The notes beneath the pieces are model-generated. The model had not been told where the DNA came from. It made no database searches and saw only the letters and a program-made list of their open reading frames with translations. The position numbers and the translations under genes are program-made. This document shows, piece by piece, positions 12,421 through 26,280 of a stretch of 64,000 bases of DNA. Each line of letters opens with the position of its first letter. Positions within the stretch are counted from its first letter, which is position 1. Source of the stretch: Progne subis subis (Eukaryota > Chordata > Aves > Passeriformes > Hirundinidae); contig JAKJHU010000038.1 of assembly GCA_022316685.1 (NCBI GenBank), positions 293,384 to 357,383 of the forward strand, given 5' to 3'.

Positions 12421-15400
12421 CGTAGTCTTCATAAAAAAATCACATTACTTCCTCACATTTCAAAAACAAAACAATAAATTGTAAAAGTGCAATACAAACA
12501 GTGGTATGAAACTGGCTATATTTAACTTGAAGGATATAGGGACTGTACTCCTGGAAGGAACTGGTTGCTACATTTGCCAATACTCAGGTTGTAGGAGATA
12601 ACAAAATCTAGAGTTGCAGAGTAACACAGTTTGAAAAGCCCACGTGGAGGAAGTCCCTCAGTTTTTCTCACAGAGTCAGCTTGTCAGTAGTACATTTAGC
12701 CAGACATGCCCATGCCCTTCTCCAAAGCAACTGGAGTTAAAAGATGAGAAACCTGGGGTCTTCTTTCTTACATGTGTTACTTCCCCTTGGTTGGCAGTGT
12801 ATTTCAAACACTGTTGTACATCTTGTATTTGGCTTAGTTAAGTTCCTCTCAAGCTCACAACCTTCCCTAGTCTTTACCTATCTGAATAATTTAGTGCATT
12901 TTATCTGTGTAATCTTTGCCTTTTATCACCTCAGTGTTCACCTGTGGTCAAAGATCATTGCTAAATAAGGAAAGCAATAGAATTTGTAATTCAAACAGTA
13001 CTATCTGCTGCCTTACTGTGCCACCATTAGCCATGAGGGCAAGCGTCTGTTCGCTCTTATCCGCAGCATATTGCTGATCATCCCTTGGTTCTGGCATAGA
13101 GCAGTGCTGTGCTTTCCACTCTTTCACTTCCTAACTTAAGCAACAGCATCTCATAGAAATGAGCAATTAATCAGTGATTGAAATATTTACTTGACAACAA
13201 TTAAATCCCATAATCTTCTTATCTCATCACTAGTTTTGTAAGCAATAGTGATGGAAATCCACAAAGTACTGTGACTATCCCAGATTTAAAATGCAGACAA
13301 TATGCTAGTGTATGCATACCAAATCCTGCTGATTCTGTCCATTTGGAAAGAGCTGCAGGCTAAGTGGAGCAGGGAGATATGCTCTGAAGTTAACTGAAAG
13401 GACATGAATCATAATTCTAAAGAGAGAGGCTGGAGAGAAGGACAAGGAAAAGTAGCCAGTAATATTGGACATTTCTTGAGCTCTCTGTTCCTAAACAATG
13501 TGTAAGATCTGACAGAGAAACATTCCCCTTGTTCGGCACATGATGTCTTTCATTTGCTGGATCTTGTCCCTGCAGCCAAGGACACAGTAACATTTCAGCT
13601 CACCTACTTCAATCCCCAGCTGTTCACTTTTAGCCAAAGTCCTGCAGCTGGTTACCTTCTGAAATGGCATCACTTTTTCTCCAGCTTTGCTTTCACTGGT
13701 AACAGTAACACAAGAGCAACATAGTGCCTGTCACGGGGTCTGGCAGCAGGCTGAGAAGTAACACAGCACCGGTTACCTGGTGGTGGTCTCTCAGTGCGGC
13801 TTCTTGTCTCTCTGTTTTCTCCCTCCCCTCTCTTACTCCCCTCATTACATATAAACACAGTCACTTGATTTCAAAAGTTTTTTGTAATTATTTTTTGTCT
13901 GAATTTTGACTTTATTTCCTGTTTCATTTCTGGTGCACAAAGGTTTTGTTACACTGCTTTTGGTTACTCTCTCTACATAAAAGGAGTAAAAATCTATATG
14001 CCACATTAAAGTATGCATTTCTTATTTCTGTTAAGTAGCACAGACACTAGAGGAAATATAAGGCAGAATGCGATGCTCAAAAAATTCAGCAAATACACAT
14101 AGGGGCTGTTATTAAAAGTACATTCATCCAGAATGACAATGGTCTCCCTGGGCATAACTCCCTTGCGCAGTAAACGAAGCACAACTCTGGGAAAATGCAA
14201 TGTGGAGGGAATTTTTTTGCTTATGATGAGAATAACATTAGAAATACATTTGGAGATGATCAAGATAGCTATTACTATGCTGTGGCAAGCTTTGGGCCTT
14301 TAAATGTCTAGCCATTTTTCTTTTTTTAATGGCTCATTTTATATACGGTTTGTCATTGTACCACTGACCTTTTCTCTTCTGACTTGCGGCTGATGACATC
14401 ATGGAAATGACAAGATTACCAGGAGAGATGAAAATAGGTGCTTATCATTGTACAAATTAGCAAAGAGCTGGCAGCAACAGGAACATGATAGGCTGCTACG
14501 TCTGCTCTGGTGCAGATGAGAAAGCCACATCTCAACCATCTAAAATTGGCCGTTGGAATTCAGTTGTGGACAAAAGTTCCAGTTTGTCTGGCAGCTTCTT
14601 TCAGTGTGAGAGCATCCACATGAAAACGTCTGATTATCATCTATTACAACATGGAGTTAAGATATTTTTCAGCTTCAGTAGTTAAATAGCACAATTGCAT
14701 ATCAATATCTCCTATTTTAAATGTGGAGCTTCAGCATATTTTCTGTACAGGATTTTAATAATTACTTCCCCATAACAACCTTCTCACTAATTCTAATTCC
14801 CTTGTTCACTTTTACAGTTACAGTAAGTACTGATATGCTTTAACTGTATTTCACAGTGGTTTTAAAGTTCTCATAAGAATATAGGGTTCTTGTGCTATCA
14901 TTTGAAATGCGTTGATATTCCCGAGATGTTAGTCTTGTCTTGGTACAGTAATATTATTAGGCTTGGAGCAAAGCTTTATTAGTAGATTCATACTCACAGT
15001 AAAAGTTAGGAATGGTCTTAGTACTGTATTGAACTGGGGCCTTGGAAACATGACAGTTGATTTACTAGAATAGTGCTGCAGAGTGAATAAAATAGTTAAA
15101 CGGATGTCAGCTAGGTAAGAGGATCACAGAACCAAATACTTGTGTAATCACACTCTGGCTATAATGGGAATGAAAAGACTATTTTGAGTTGTGCTGCCTA
15201 GGCGATCTGCTGTTCTAACAGACCTCCTCTGGCTTCTGTCCCTGCCACCACCATTCCCCCAGAAAAACCAAACAGAAGATGAGAAAACCAAAACTGGATG
15301 CTGTTTTCTGTTTACAGATTTGTTTTCTGTGCCTTATCAGAAGTTGCAGGTAACTATGGAATAGATGAGGTGAGGATTAGACTGCAGTAGGTCGTTCCGA

Positions 15401-18268
15401 GGCCGCTCGGGTGCAGCCAGTATTGACAGTGTTGTGATGACTGCACATATAAAAGGAGATACCAGCATTTTCTTAACAGCATTGCAATATTTTTTGTGGT
15501 GGTCTCAGTACCTGCTGAGAATGTTTACTTTTTGTCATTCACAAATAGGTAAATGTTTCTGTAAGAAAAGGCTTTTCCTTTATGCTCAAGAGTGTAATAG
15601 TTTTTTCTACCTCAAGACCCAGACTAAGAGAGTAAGTGAAACCACAATCAAATATACAGGGATAAAACGACTTTCCTGGAAAGGTCACAGGGAAATAATA
15701 AGGAATGTCCTTAAATAGTCTTTGTGATTTTAAGGAAAATAATTACGTAGTACCTTCTGCCTTTGCTTTGTCAGAATTTCCAGTGGCATTCTTCAGTCCT
15801 GTGTTTGCACAGCTCCTATGGATCCTGCATGTGGTATTAGTGAGATTGAATGAGCTGTACTGGGTAGCCCAGTGCTCTACAACTTTTGAAATGGAAAAAG
15901 ATGGCAGAACAGCACCTGTTTCCCTGATTGTGGGCATTCTGGTATTTTATCTGTACGTCCATAGCTGGAGGCTCTATTAGATCTCCTTGCTCTTGTGGTT
16001 TGGTAATTCTAGCAGCAGGTAATTTTGGCAGCATGTCATATCTGTAATTGTCTCTGTGACTGTCTCTCAGTGGAGTGGATGTGCTCATTTCTATCCATGG
16101 TTCTTTTATCCTAAGTGAATAACTAGAGCTCACTAATGTCCAGCAGGACTTAAACTACAGACTGGGTGATGACCTTCATACCGCTGTGCCATGCCATGGT
16201 TTCCCTACTGCTTTTAGATCTCCCTGTGAACAGCAAAAGAATGGGCTATGAGCTCTCTGCCTGGGTTGTCACCTGCCTGTGAAGTGGCTCTGTGCAGCTG
16301 CTCAAATTAATTGGCATACGCTGGGAGGGAGAGAGAGCAAGGGGTTTGGGGAGAGATACTAGCTTTAATGTAGGCAGGCTCATCTTCCTCTGCAGTCAGT
16401 GAAAAGGAAAGGGTCTCCCCTATAAACAGTTCCTGTTTTTCAAAATACAGTGACTATGCCAGGCATCACAATTCCCCTTGAGTTTTCAAAATTTTTTTAG
16501 CAGGCAGCAAAAATCAGCTAGCTATGACTATGTGAACAACAATGAATATCAGCAGTCTTAGTTCAAACTACAGAATTACCAAAAATCAACAGATTACTGT
16601 AGTTAAATGCAAGGTAATCCTCAAATTCACTAATACATGAAAGTCAGTAACTTTCAGAAAACGTGTCCAAGTTCGTGGCCCACTCATAACTTTCTGAACT
16701 CAGTCAAATATGCTGTTAGTTAAAGTGCTTAGAATAGCACATATATAAGGTTTAATGTAGAGCCTTTCAGCCTTTCATTCTATATGTGACAGGAGATGCT
16801 TCCTTTTGGAGTCTTCATTTGTTTCACAAAAGTGCAGGTCTGAGTATTTTCTCATCATACTCCATAGAAGCAGTCTCAACAGACTTGCTTCCCAGGATAG
16901 CATTAGGCTTTTGGAGATCCCTCCATGTACTTACTTCTTGTAAAGATCCTATTGTATTGTCAGCACTTAACACCAGATAATAATTCTGGAGCCAGACACT
17001 CCCATCACAGGCCACAAGTCACTTCTATTGATTTCACATACAATGCTGCTTTTATCTCCATTCCATTCAGGAAGGAATGTGGTTGGGCCACCCTCACTAT
17101 ATACATCATAAGAGTAACACAAGGAACACATTGGAGGAACTCTAAGAGGCAGTGCTGCTTTATCTTAATTTCTAGAATGGGACACGTAAAAAGAAGGATT
17201 TTTCTTTTTTCTTTTCAAGTGAGATATTAATTACAATGAAATTATGGGAGTATTGTTGTTGCCTTCAATATACATAGGATATGATAAATTTTCCTCTTCA
17301 ATTTGTCTTTTGAGCATCTGGTTAATAGCTACTAGAATGGCAAGTGGCAAGAAACAAAAAGCTACATCTTAAACCCCAAACTAACTGTATAAAACCCAAA
17401 CAATTTCCGTGAAGAAGATGCTCTTTTAGAAGTCTGTTTTGATCATGTTCCTTCACCATAATCAGAAGATGGAGAAAAAGGTACATGGAGTGAGCACAGG
17501 TGACTTCCCACATGAGTGAGTGAGGAAGGCAAATTTCAGAATTTAGCATGCGTCTTGCTTTGGAATCAATCGGGATGACTAATGGTGGGGAAGAGGGGTT
17601 AGAAGGAATATTTATCTGTACACATTATAAAAAAAAAAGGCTGTTATGAAGGCACCAGTAGAATCTGAAGTTACAGACATGGCTGCTCATAGCAGGACCC
17701 AGGTGCCAAACTAGAAAAGATACATAATGCTTCCCATAGCAGCATCTGGCTTTTTGGCAGAGTCTGCACACTTGGGCATTGATGACTCTGGATTTGCTTT
17801 GTAGTTTCTCACACAGTTGCATTGCAGTGGCCCTGGGCAAAACTGCAGAACCTTTTCCTCCATAGCACATCATTTCACGTAGCATTTCACAAAAGAATTA
17901 CCACTGAAAATGAGCATAGGCTGTGCAATTAGTCTGATAATTAAGACTTAAGTACCGGACAGAGATCAAAGTGCCTGTAATCTGCAATAAAGTTCCTAGA
18001 GTTGTGAGGATTTTCAAAATGTTAGCTCATGCTTTATTGCACCTTCCATTTACTGTGTACCCATGATAGCAGCAAACACATTTTCCCAGTGGATATCAGC
18101 ATGTATAACTGCAACACCTGTTACTACAGAAGCCTGGTATTTCTCACAATATGATTACTCTGTCAACGACTGCCATAAAAGGTGGCATCTGTATTCATCA
18201 AAAAGAGTTATCAATAAATGTAAAGCCATACTACAATTAGAGATCTCCAAGGAAGAACAAATCCAATC

Positions 18269-18284
18269 AAAAAAAAAAAAAAAA
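18269..18284. repeat. Poly(A) tract, 16 A
   Basis: Sixteen A residues follow an AATAAA (about 18,213) by roughly 50 bases. That is the arrangement of a processed-transcript tail, but the sequence upstream matches no gene that I can identify. Confidence 0.75.
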
Positions 18285-18718
18285 GTCAATGACAGTATTT
18301 AATTACTAAGATTGTTAATCAATAAAATGCCTTCATAACTTTTAATTAAATTTTTATTTGAACTGGATGTTTAGAAAATATGATTCTTTGTTTTTGTTTC
18401 ATTTAACAGTTGTGCTACTAAAGTACTGGTGGCATCTGTGAACAACTTTCCTCGAGGGGACACTTCATGTCTGTAACTGCATTTTGTCACCTACAGAGGG
18501 TGTTAAGAATCTTGTTAAAAATAAAGGAAATAGTTAGGAGACATCTCACTGTAGCCATTATTATAGTGCAAATTACCAGGTAGAGTAATCCAGAAGCTGT
18601 CATGAAAGGTTAGTAAGAAACAGTGTCAGGAAATCAACCATACAGCAATTCATCATGGCCTAACACTAGCTCTAAACTGAAAGCTTTTAAAAGGCGTTGT
18701 TTTATGAAGTAAGGGACC

Positions 18719-18738
18719 TTTTTTTTTTTTTTTTTTTT
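18719..18738. repeat. Poly(T) tract, 20 T
   Basis: A pure run of 20 T residues. It could be the minus-strand tail of an old retroposon, but no recognisable element adjoins it. Confidence 0.85.
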
Positions 18739-21341
18739 AACGGCACTGAATAAAGATAACTAGGAGAGTTGTTCTCTCATGAAAGATATAAAGACATAAT
18801 GATAGAAAAATGTAGATTATTTTATCGCACAGATCTGCCGGCAAGGTAAAAACTAGAAGCCGCTACAACTGAAGGAGGCCATTACAACATAATACCTCAC
18901 CTTTATTTTCATTTCAGTTTTGAAAAATGCTGTCTGATTTTTGCAATCCTTATTCAAACAACAAATGACAGGCTTTCTAGATTACCAGTCCAGACCCTAG
19001 AGGCTCTGTAAGATGTCATGAAAATACCAAATTTGCATTTCAGGTTTTACAAGGGCAGTCTTGATACTTTTTATAACACAGATTGCCATTGTTCTGTTAA
19101 GGGATATTAGAATAGTTTGTTGCCATTTGTCCTGTAGGTAAATAAATGCTATCTGCCTCTTCCTTTGACTTTCAGGTTTTGCTAATGAGTGAGTGCCTTC
19201 TGATACTGACTCTTAGTCGTGGTTCTCCACTGCTGCAGTGCCACTGAGGAGGCCACATCTGCCCTCTGCTATAATGTGCCATTTCCATGGGGCACTGTCT
19301 GAGGAATGCCATCGCTGTTTGGGAGTTTGTTAACTCGCCTTCACAATTATGTCAGAGCATTGGACACAAAACCTGGTTTTTTATAAAGCACTACAATTGT
19401 ACTTGGGGTTAGGAATGGAGCCAAACACAAAAGCTCTCCAAACAGCCAAAATACTGAACCAGTAAAAACCCAATAGTTTGCATAGACCAGTAGTATTTTC
19501 CTGGTTAATGATGGCTGGGTGAAGTGGAGGAAAGGCAAAAGAGTTTGCTGGAGGTAGCCACGCTCAAAATTTCCCTTTACAAAGAGAAAAAGTAGACAAA
19601 CGTATACTGAAAACCTGATATTCAGAGGCTTGGTTAGTTGCCAGCATCCCCAGGGCTCTAAAAAATATCTTTGTAATACTTAAGAAGCAGAATTCTGTCA
19701 GAAAAAAAGACTAAAAACCTGTCTTTACATTCCATATGAAAATGTCTTAAGAAGTACCAGTAACCAGGGATTGCATTGGCGTTAATAAATACATAAGTGT
19801 TCAAAGACAGTTGTCTCAGATTGAAGGCATCCCATAAGTTTAAATGATAGCTAGAAGAGCTTGTGAAGATGATAAACAGAAATAGTAATGAGCAGAAGCC
19901 TGTATAAGATGGCAAGTTCGATCATACCACACTTACTGATATCTCTGAAAGCTCTTGGTGTGCTGTACAGCCCTATGTCAAACCATGGAAAAGAATACAA
20001 TGCGATTATGAATTAAGAATTTTTGTAATGGGGCTGATTGATATTTAGATGGTAGGAAGTTTAACTACAAGCACAAACTCACATCAAGTTTGCATTGCTG
20101 GTAAAAGGTTATATTAATATCCAGCCTCAATGTTCTACCAAGGGCTAGTCTTCATTTGCAATGTTAGTGATATTTTCTGAAGACTTGTCAGAATGGGGCA
20201 CTCACCTCTCATGGATATAAAAATACCCTTATGAACAGATAATAGCATCAATCACTTTTAGTATTTGAATGACAGATATGTATGAAAACCCTACTAACTA
20301 CCTTCAATAAAGAACTTTAAAAATTGCTCCTCAAAATACATATATACATGTATTTTAATTCACAGGAGAAGAGATTAAGAGAACTCTCCTTCCATGACAC
20401 ATTGGATGAGAATCTGTCTTGTTGCAATGCTAAAAATTCTCAATCCATCAACTAAATGCAGATTCAGGGCACCATTTCGTATTTCCTTGTCAAATAAATT
20501 ATGCCTTATATCAAAGACCACACAGATTCCTACTTAACAAAACAGGGGTATGTCTGAACATATCATAAATGTGAAATATGAAAGACAGCAAAATGAGACA
20601 GCCAATAAAATGTAAGATTTGTAAGTCAGATAGCAAAAACCGTAGAAATAATGTTACTAATACTCAGAATCTGTGATTTAAAAAGTATTCATAATGTGTC
20701 ACTAATTTTCCACAGAGATTGAAATTTTTTATAATACTAACCTGAAAATGTCTGAGGGAAATTAAAAGAAGAAAAGTAGCAGACCAAATGGTGTTTAAAT
20801 ATATACATTTTTCTATATTTGCATATATATAAAGATACTTTCCTTTATTTCTCTCTTTTTTTTTCAATTAACAACTAAGCTGAAAAAGGATACATGTTAC
20901 CCAAGAATAAAGTTTGAAGATATACTATTACTGAGAATAGTCAAATGTAAAACCATAAATAGAAATTGCCTGCAGCTGTCATAATAACTGTCTGGACAAT
21001 AAAATGGTAGCTAAAATTCAATAAGGGGAAAATAACATGGCAAAGTGTGTGAAGTGTATGAAGAAATCAGCTCTAAGCAAACTATTTCTACTCAAGGAGG
21101 ACATCTTGGATTGGTTTGCTTCATAAAATCATGAACTTGATATTCCTTAGTTTTCATAAAGCAAACTCTGTCAAGAATGATTTGGAAAGGACTTTCAAAG
21201 AAAATACTGAACTGAATAGACTTCTGATGTCCTTGTCTTGGATGTAGCTCATTGTTCTGGTCAGAGTACAATAAAAAGTTACAGTAGAACTGATCTCTAA
21301 TCAACATCAAACTGCATCAATAACGTATGCTTTTCTTCCAG

Positions 21342-21453
21342 AATGAATGTTCCTCATTTTGTTTCCATTTATTAGGATCTCTGCATACTGAAGAAGTTTT
21401 CACAGATGAAGACTCTAAAAAAGCTCTGGCTAAACCAGAAAACCAGCTACAAG
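21342..21453 (+). other. Candidate internal exon of unknown transcript
   Basis: A good acceptor (pyrimidine-rich, ending TTCTTCCAG at 21,341) and a strong donor (CAAG|GTAAGA at 21,454) enclose 112 bases. A second possible acceptor (ATTAG at 21,375) would give a 78-base exon. Both are open in one frame, and the translation of the second half is acidic and lysine-rich (near HTEEVFTDEDSKKALAK). I do not recognise this peptide. A long non-coding RNA exon or chance are both reasonable alternatives. No matching neighbouring exon was found. Confidence 0.2.
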
Positions 21454-24400
21454 GTAAGATTTCTGAAGTATGTATACAATTAGGTAATTATTTTTTTAGT
21501 GGTTTAGGTAATATGCTCTATTTTATGGACAACTGGCTCCTGTCAATAGACTTTCACACTGATATTGCAAACAAATTATTATATGCCTTGTTTTCTGATT
21601 AAAAATGAAGTTTTGTGGTATATAACTGAAAAACAGCTCATTCAGTCGAACAAATAAACATCTTCAAAATATTTTAATCTTCTTTAATCTTTGTATGAAC
21701 AGGCAGACACACTCATTCTCTGGGAGGTCATGCTTATCAGTAACAATCACAAGCTCTTACTTAATCCTTCATCAACCCTGCATTCATCTGACAGTACCTG
21801 GCCTCCTGCATAAAAGAGGCAGTAGAAATTCACCTCACGGTCCATGCATCAAGCTTCTGAACTCTTGGCAAGGTAGTCTGCTTCTTCAGACTGACATTAA
21901 ACTTGATATAAAATCTTCAGATGAAGATGAATCTGCCATGTGGAAATAGTTCCTATGTTTAAGTACTCTTTGCACTTTAATCTTGCTTTATGTTTCACTG
22001 TCTTTTCTCTAATCATTAGATCTTCCTATACTTGTGTCTGTTTATAGGTATCAGATGCCTTCACCTGTAGATAATTGTAGGCCATGATCAAATTATCTCT
22101 TAATTAACTGAACTAAATAGACTATAGAGATTATTCCAAATCTCTATAGAAAGGTAGGTTCCCATTTTTCAGGGTTTTTTTTCCCCTCAGAGTTTTTCTG
22201 ATATGTCAACATATTTCCCCAGGATGGGTACATCCTACACCAAATACGCTGCCTCAGAAACAGATTTGATGTCACATGAATCACTATTATTACCAACCTT
22301 CACATTTTTCCCATTATTTCCATCTACATCTTGAAGAACCACATTAGATCTTTCTTTGTCCTCCTTCTGTCCTATTTTTCCTGCTGCTTTTCAACATAGA
22401 CTTTCAAATCTTCACAGCCCCTACTTTGCAAGCATCTTTTTCTGTCCTTCTAACAGCTGGTGCAACACCCACAGCTCTTCATTATTTTCTTTGTTTTGCT
22501 TTTCTGTTACTCCTATCCCCATGAAATAATACATTAAAAAAAAAATCCTTCCTGAAAATTAAAATAAAACAATATGTGAATATGATATCTGCCCTAAGTT
22601 GTTGAAGTGCAATCACAAATTCTCTCTCTCTTCACCACTACAACAGTATCTTCCAGTTGAGAAGGAAGTGTGATATAAGGAACATATCATGGGATGGAAA
22701 AAATACTTTTTTTCTTGATTACACTGTGAACCTTTTCTGTTTTGACAATTTCCCTCACATTTCATCCTAAGGAGATGAGCAAGTACAGCATACACAGATT
22801 TTTAAACACAAAAGAAGCATATGAATTGTGCTTATGATAGGGGTGGTGGGGATAGAAAGGAGATGGTAGTTCATTACTTAGATTCATTAATCAAAACTGT
22901 TTGAGCTCCTGTCCATGGGTTCTTGCGGGTCTCTTTGGGCAACCTGACCTGGCTTTAAGGTTCTTGTAAGAAATCGGTGATTATTCTTTTCCTAAATTTG
23001 AGATCAGACAATAGTGATAAGGATTTTACCAGCTTTGGATAATATTATTAAATTAATAGCAGTAATATCACATCTCATATTCATGAAAGTGAATGAATGA
23101 AATTGGCTAAATTGTTCAACAGTATGCTCTACCATGCTGGTATTTTCAATCATATCAAGGTCAAAAATTTTTGCTCGGAGAGGCAGCAATATACGCACCT
23201 ACGTGGTGGGGATGAAAGTAGTGGGTATATGGGTATGTGACTTCCAATTTAGTTTATGGTATAATGCACACGTACAATTTTAGGAGCTGTCTGTCTGCTG
23301 TTCGGTCAGCTGCAGCCGATTACAGAAAGGAGGGAAGCACCATGCTCCTTCACCGAGGCTTCATTTCTGCTCTTTCACTTTAATCTGGAGTTCCAATCCT
23401 TTGGCTGACAGTGAGAGGTGTTTTTCCTCTGTGGGGAAAAGTATGACTGAGATCTTACGAACCTCATTGTGACTCAGGAAAAGATCCATCTCATTAGCTG
23501 CAAGTGAACTTAAGCTACAAAAGGAGAACGTATATATAAAATAAACTTTTCTCCAGCTATATAAAAATATCACTTTAGATAATATGGGCTCCTGTATTCA
23601 GCAGCTACCAGTAAAGCTCTGAAAGCATTTTCTCTCTCACCATCTTTGTGACTATTCCTACCAGAGGAAACATGAATGTAAGCTATTTTACATGCTCAGA
23701 GCTGTTCAGGAAAGATGAGAAGATGAAGGCCATGTCAAAACCCTCACCATGCAGATTGCATTGTGTTTTACCTACTACTTCTATTAAGAAAAACATCTCC
23801 TATTCATGAAGATGTTGGAGGCTTTAGGGATAGTACAGAGGGTCAGAATGGAAATTGTATCGCCTGGGATGAAATCTGTAAATTTTTTTGGTTTTAGTAC
23901 AGAGCTGTATACCCCCAAATATCAGTTACTAGTCCTCATTCGTGCAGTAGGACAAAGCCCTTCATTAATGCCAGGGTGGTTCAGTGGGCACCCAGGCACC
24001 CCAGCAGTCCTGGCTGGGACAGAAGGTGGCCAGGGAGTGGCTCTGTGGCTATTCCAAGGTTTTAACAGGGGGAAGGTGCTTAAGACTTGCATCTGTCTAA
24101 AATGGCCAGTTTCACTATGCTGTAGCCAGGCACAAAGGGATCTTCTCAGAGGAGAAATCTCAGCTCTTTATGTATAGGCTGGAAATGCCTCCCAGGTTTT
24201 TATACAAAAGAGAAAAGGGGAGGGGGAAGTTTAAAAAATTAGGTTGAGTTGGAAACGAGAATCTTTACCACTTGTTCACCTCTGTTTCTGAATCCTCATC
24301 TGAAAAACTTGAATTAACATCCAAACCAGAGCAGATAGTTAAATTGGTTTTGAGTGCTCCCAATATCAGGATGAATATAGGGTTATGTTCAATCTGTTTT

Positions 24401-25572
24401 GTATCTGTAACCTGTCCAGTGGAAAGAAAGGTATGCTTGATGTGCTGCTCCTTTGGTCTTGCATCAAAGACAGCAGTCCCCTCTTTCTGTTCATCTTTCA
24501 TTGCAAAATGTTATATTAATGCTGATCATTCCAATAAAGTCTTAGCTACAGAAATAACAGAAAAATTAGAAAAGCAGGCCAAACACTTTCTCTTTTATTT
24601 AATCCAATTTCTTCCTTCTTACAACATGTGTTTTGGTCATCTTGGTATATGGGTCAAGAAAAACAAATTTTCACAAAAAATCTGCTGAAATTCTAGCCCA
24701 GAACTCTCCCAGTGGAGGACTTGGCTAAGACACAGACACAATTACAGTCTTCCATGGCATTCTCTCTTCCTCTCAATTACCTAAGTTCTCTGAAAAACTG
24801 AGCATCTAACATGAGCTTGTGAAGGTGAGAAGGGATACCAAAGTAAGCATTTTTCTTGCTCAGTAAGCCTGGATAAAAGTATACATTTAGATTTAGAAAT
24901 CCTTTTTTATTTGCTTGTTTTTCCTACTATACTATCTGTTTCTTTTCAAAGATTGCAAGTGAAAATATGTAATAGGGACTTTCCCATATATATTGCTGGA
25001 TTTTAGAAGCAGGAATGGGAAGGGAATATTTGTATCATCCCTGCTGTTACTTCTGAGTCCTGACTACTGCTGTTCACTTCCTTATCATTAATAAAAGATC
25101 AAGGAGATGACACAGAGATTGTGGTGAGAAACAGCAAGTCTGTTTTGACATGAATTTCCCAGAATAATTCTCTTTCTGTACTGATGCGAAAGTCTCACAC
25201 AGGGAGATTTTCTATTGGTTGAGTATGCGCCAAAGAACATTAATAAGGGAGATAGTTGAGTTAGCAATTCTCTTTCAGAAATGCTCTGGGAGTGTGCACC
25301 ATTGGGGTTTTTTGGAGAGGTATATATAGTACAGGAATGAGGGACACTGATTATCTGCATTGCTGCAAAGTAACTAACATTATAGGTCTGCCACATCCTT
25401 GCACAGTGAAGTGTACGTGCACTCAGTGTGCAAGAGATCCATGTGCTCCCATTGCCTCTACCAGTGGGTGGGAAACTTAAAATTTTGCAGAGAATAAGAA
25501 GTAAAAACTATAGGACTGATAATTCCCTGAGTTTTAATAAAAGGAATCAGTATCACATTTCTGCCCAGAGAT

Positions 25573-25603
25573 CTTGAAGGGACCTCTATGATCCAGTGAC
25601 TCT
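25573..25603 (-). mobile_element. Possible degraded CR1 3'-end fragment
   Basis: The word TTGAAGGGACCTCT followed by ATCCAGTGACTC resembles the reverse complement of the CR1 3' end (GGTTGGAAGGGACCTCT...CATCCAGTCC), with a small internal deletion. It is very short and could be chance. Confidence 0.2.
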
Positions 25604-26031
25604 AAAATTTAGATGTACAGAGAAGCTGAATGCCGAACTCTTTGTGGCTTTCCTGAAAATTCAAGGAAAAGGTGTGCAGTCAAGGTTAAGGAAAAGGTGC
25701 AGTGTCCATTTCTTGGTGTGTCTGCAAACAACACATGCATGGTTCTTAAGTGATTTGATGATCCCTGAAACATGGACATACACCCAGTCCAGCACAGTGG
25801 AATATTCATCAATAAAATAGGTAAGTGTTATTTAAATTTTAAACAGCCATGAATAAAAATATAGCAGAAGGCTCTCACAGGCTATTGCAATCTACTGAAC
25901 TAATCACTTCCTAATTAAATTTTCCATAGCTTGTCTTTTGAAAACTACCCAGAAGCATCCTTCAGCATTTATTCAAGGCACGTTTTTCTGATAAGGGGAT
26001 TATGTGGGAGTTTAAGAAATTTAACATCAAG

Positions 26032-26050
26032 TAAATAAATAAATAATAAA
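26032..26050. repeat. Short TAAA microsatellite
   Basis: About four imperfect tandem copies of TAAA. Confidence 0.7.
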
Positions 26051-26280
26051 TTTTATGTCAAGTGGAGATTGCAAAGAATAGAAATTACAAAGGAGCTTTC
26101 TCATATTACTCAACTTTATTGTTACAGAACAATTTTCACAACATTTTGTGTTCACTTGGATTTTTCTGACTATTGAAAATTGATGATAGTATGTTTGCTA
26201 CCCAAATTGAACATTGTAAGTAGTTTACAATCTCTGATATTTCAGCCATGTTAACCAGAAATGGTGATATGTTAAAGAAA

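Larger units (their letters stand above)
12421..21341. other. Intergenic DNA without recognisable genes
   Basis: This is AT-rich non-coding DNA. Open stretches reach about 100 codons on either strand but look like chance. I saw no recognisable repeat family beyond the homopolymer tracts at 18,269 and 18,719. A short CpG-containing patch near 15,390-15,415 is the only CpG cluster, and it is too small to be an island. Confidence 0.55.
21454..26280. other. Intergenic DNA without recognisable genes
   Basis: AT-rich, with short non-overlapping open stretches on both strands (at most 138 codons, at 24,272-24,688). No domain is recognisable. It contains a weak CR1-like fragment and a short TAAA microsatellite, listed separately. 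Confidence 0.5.
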
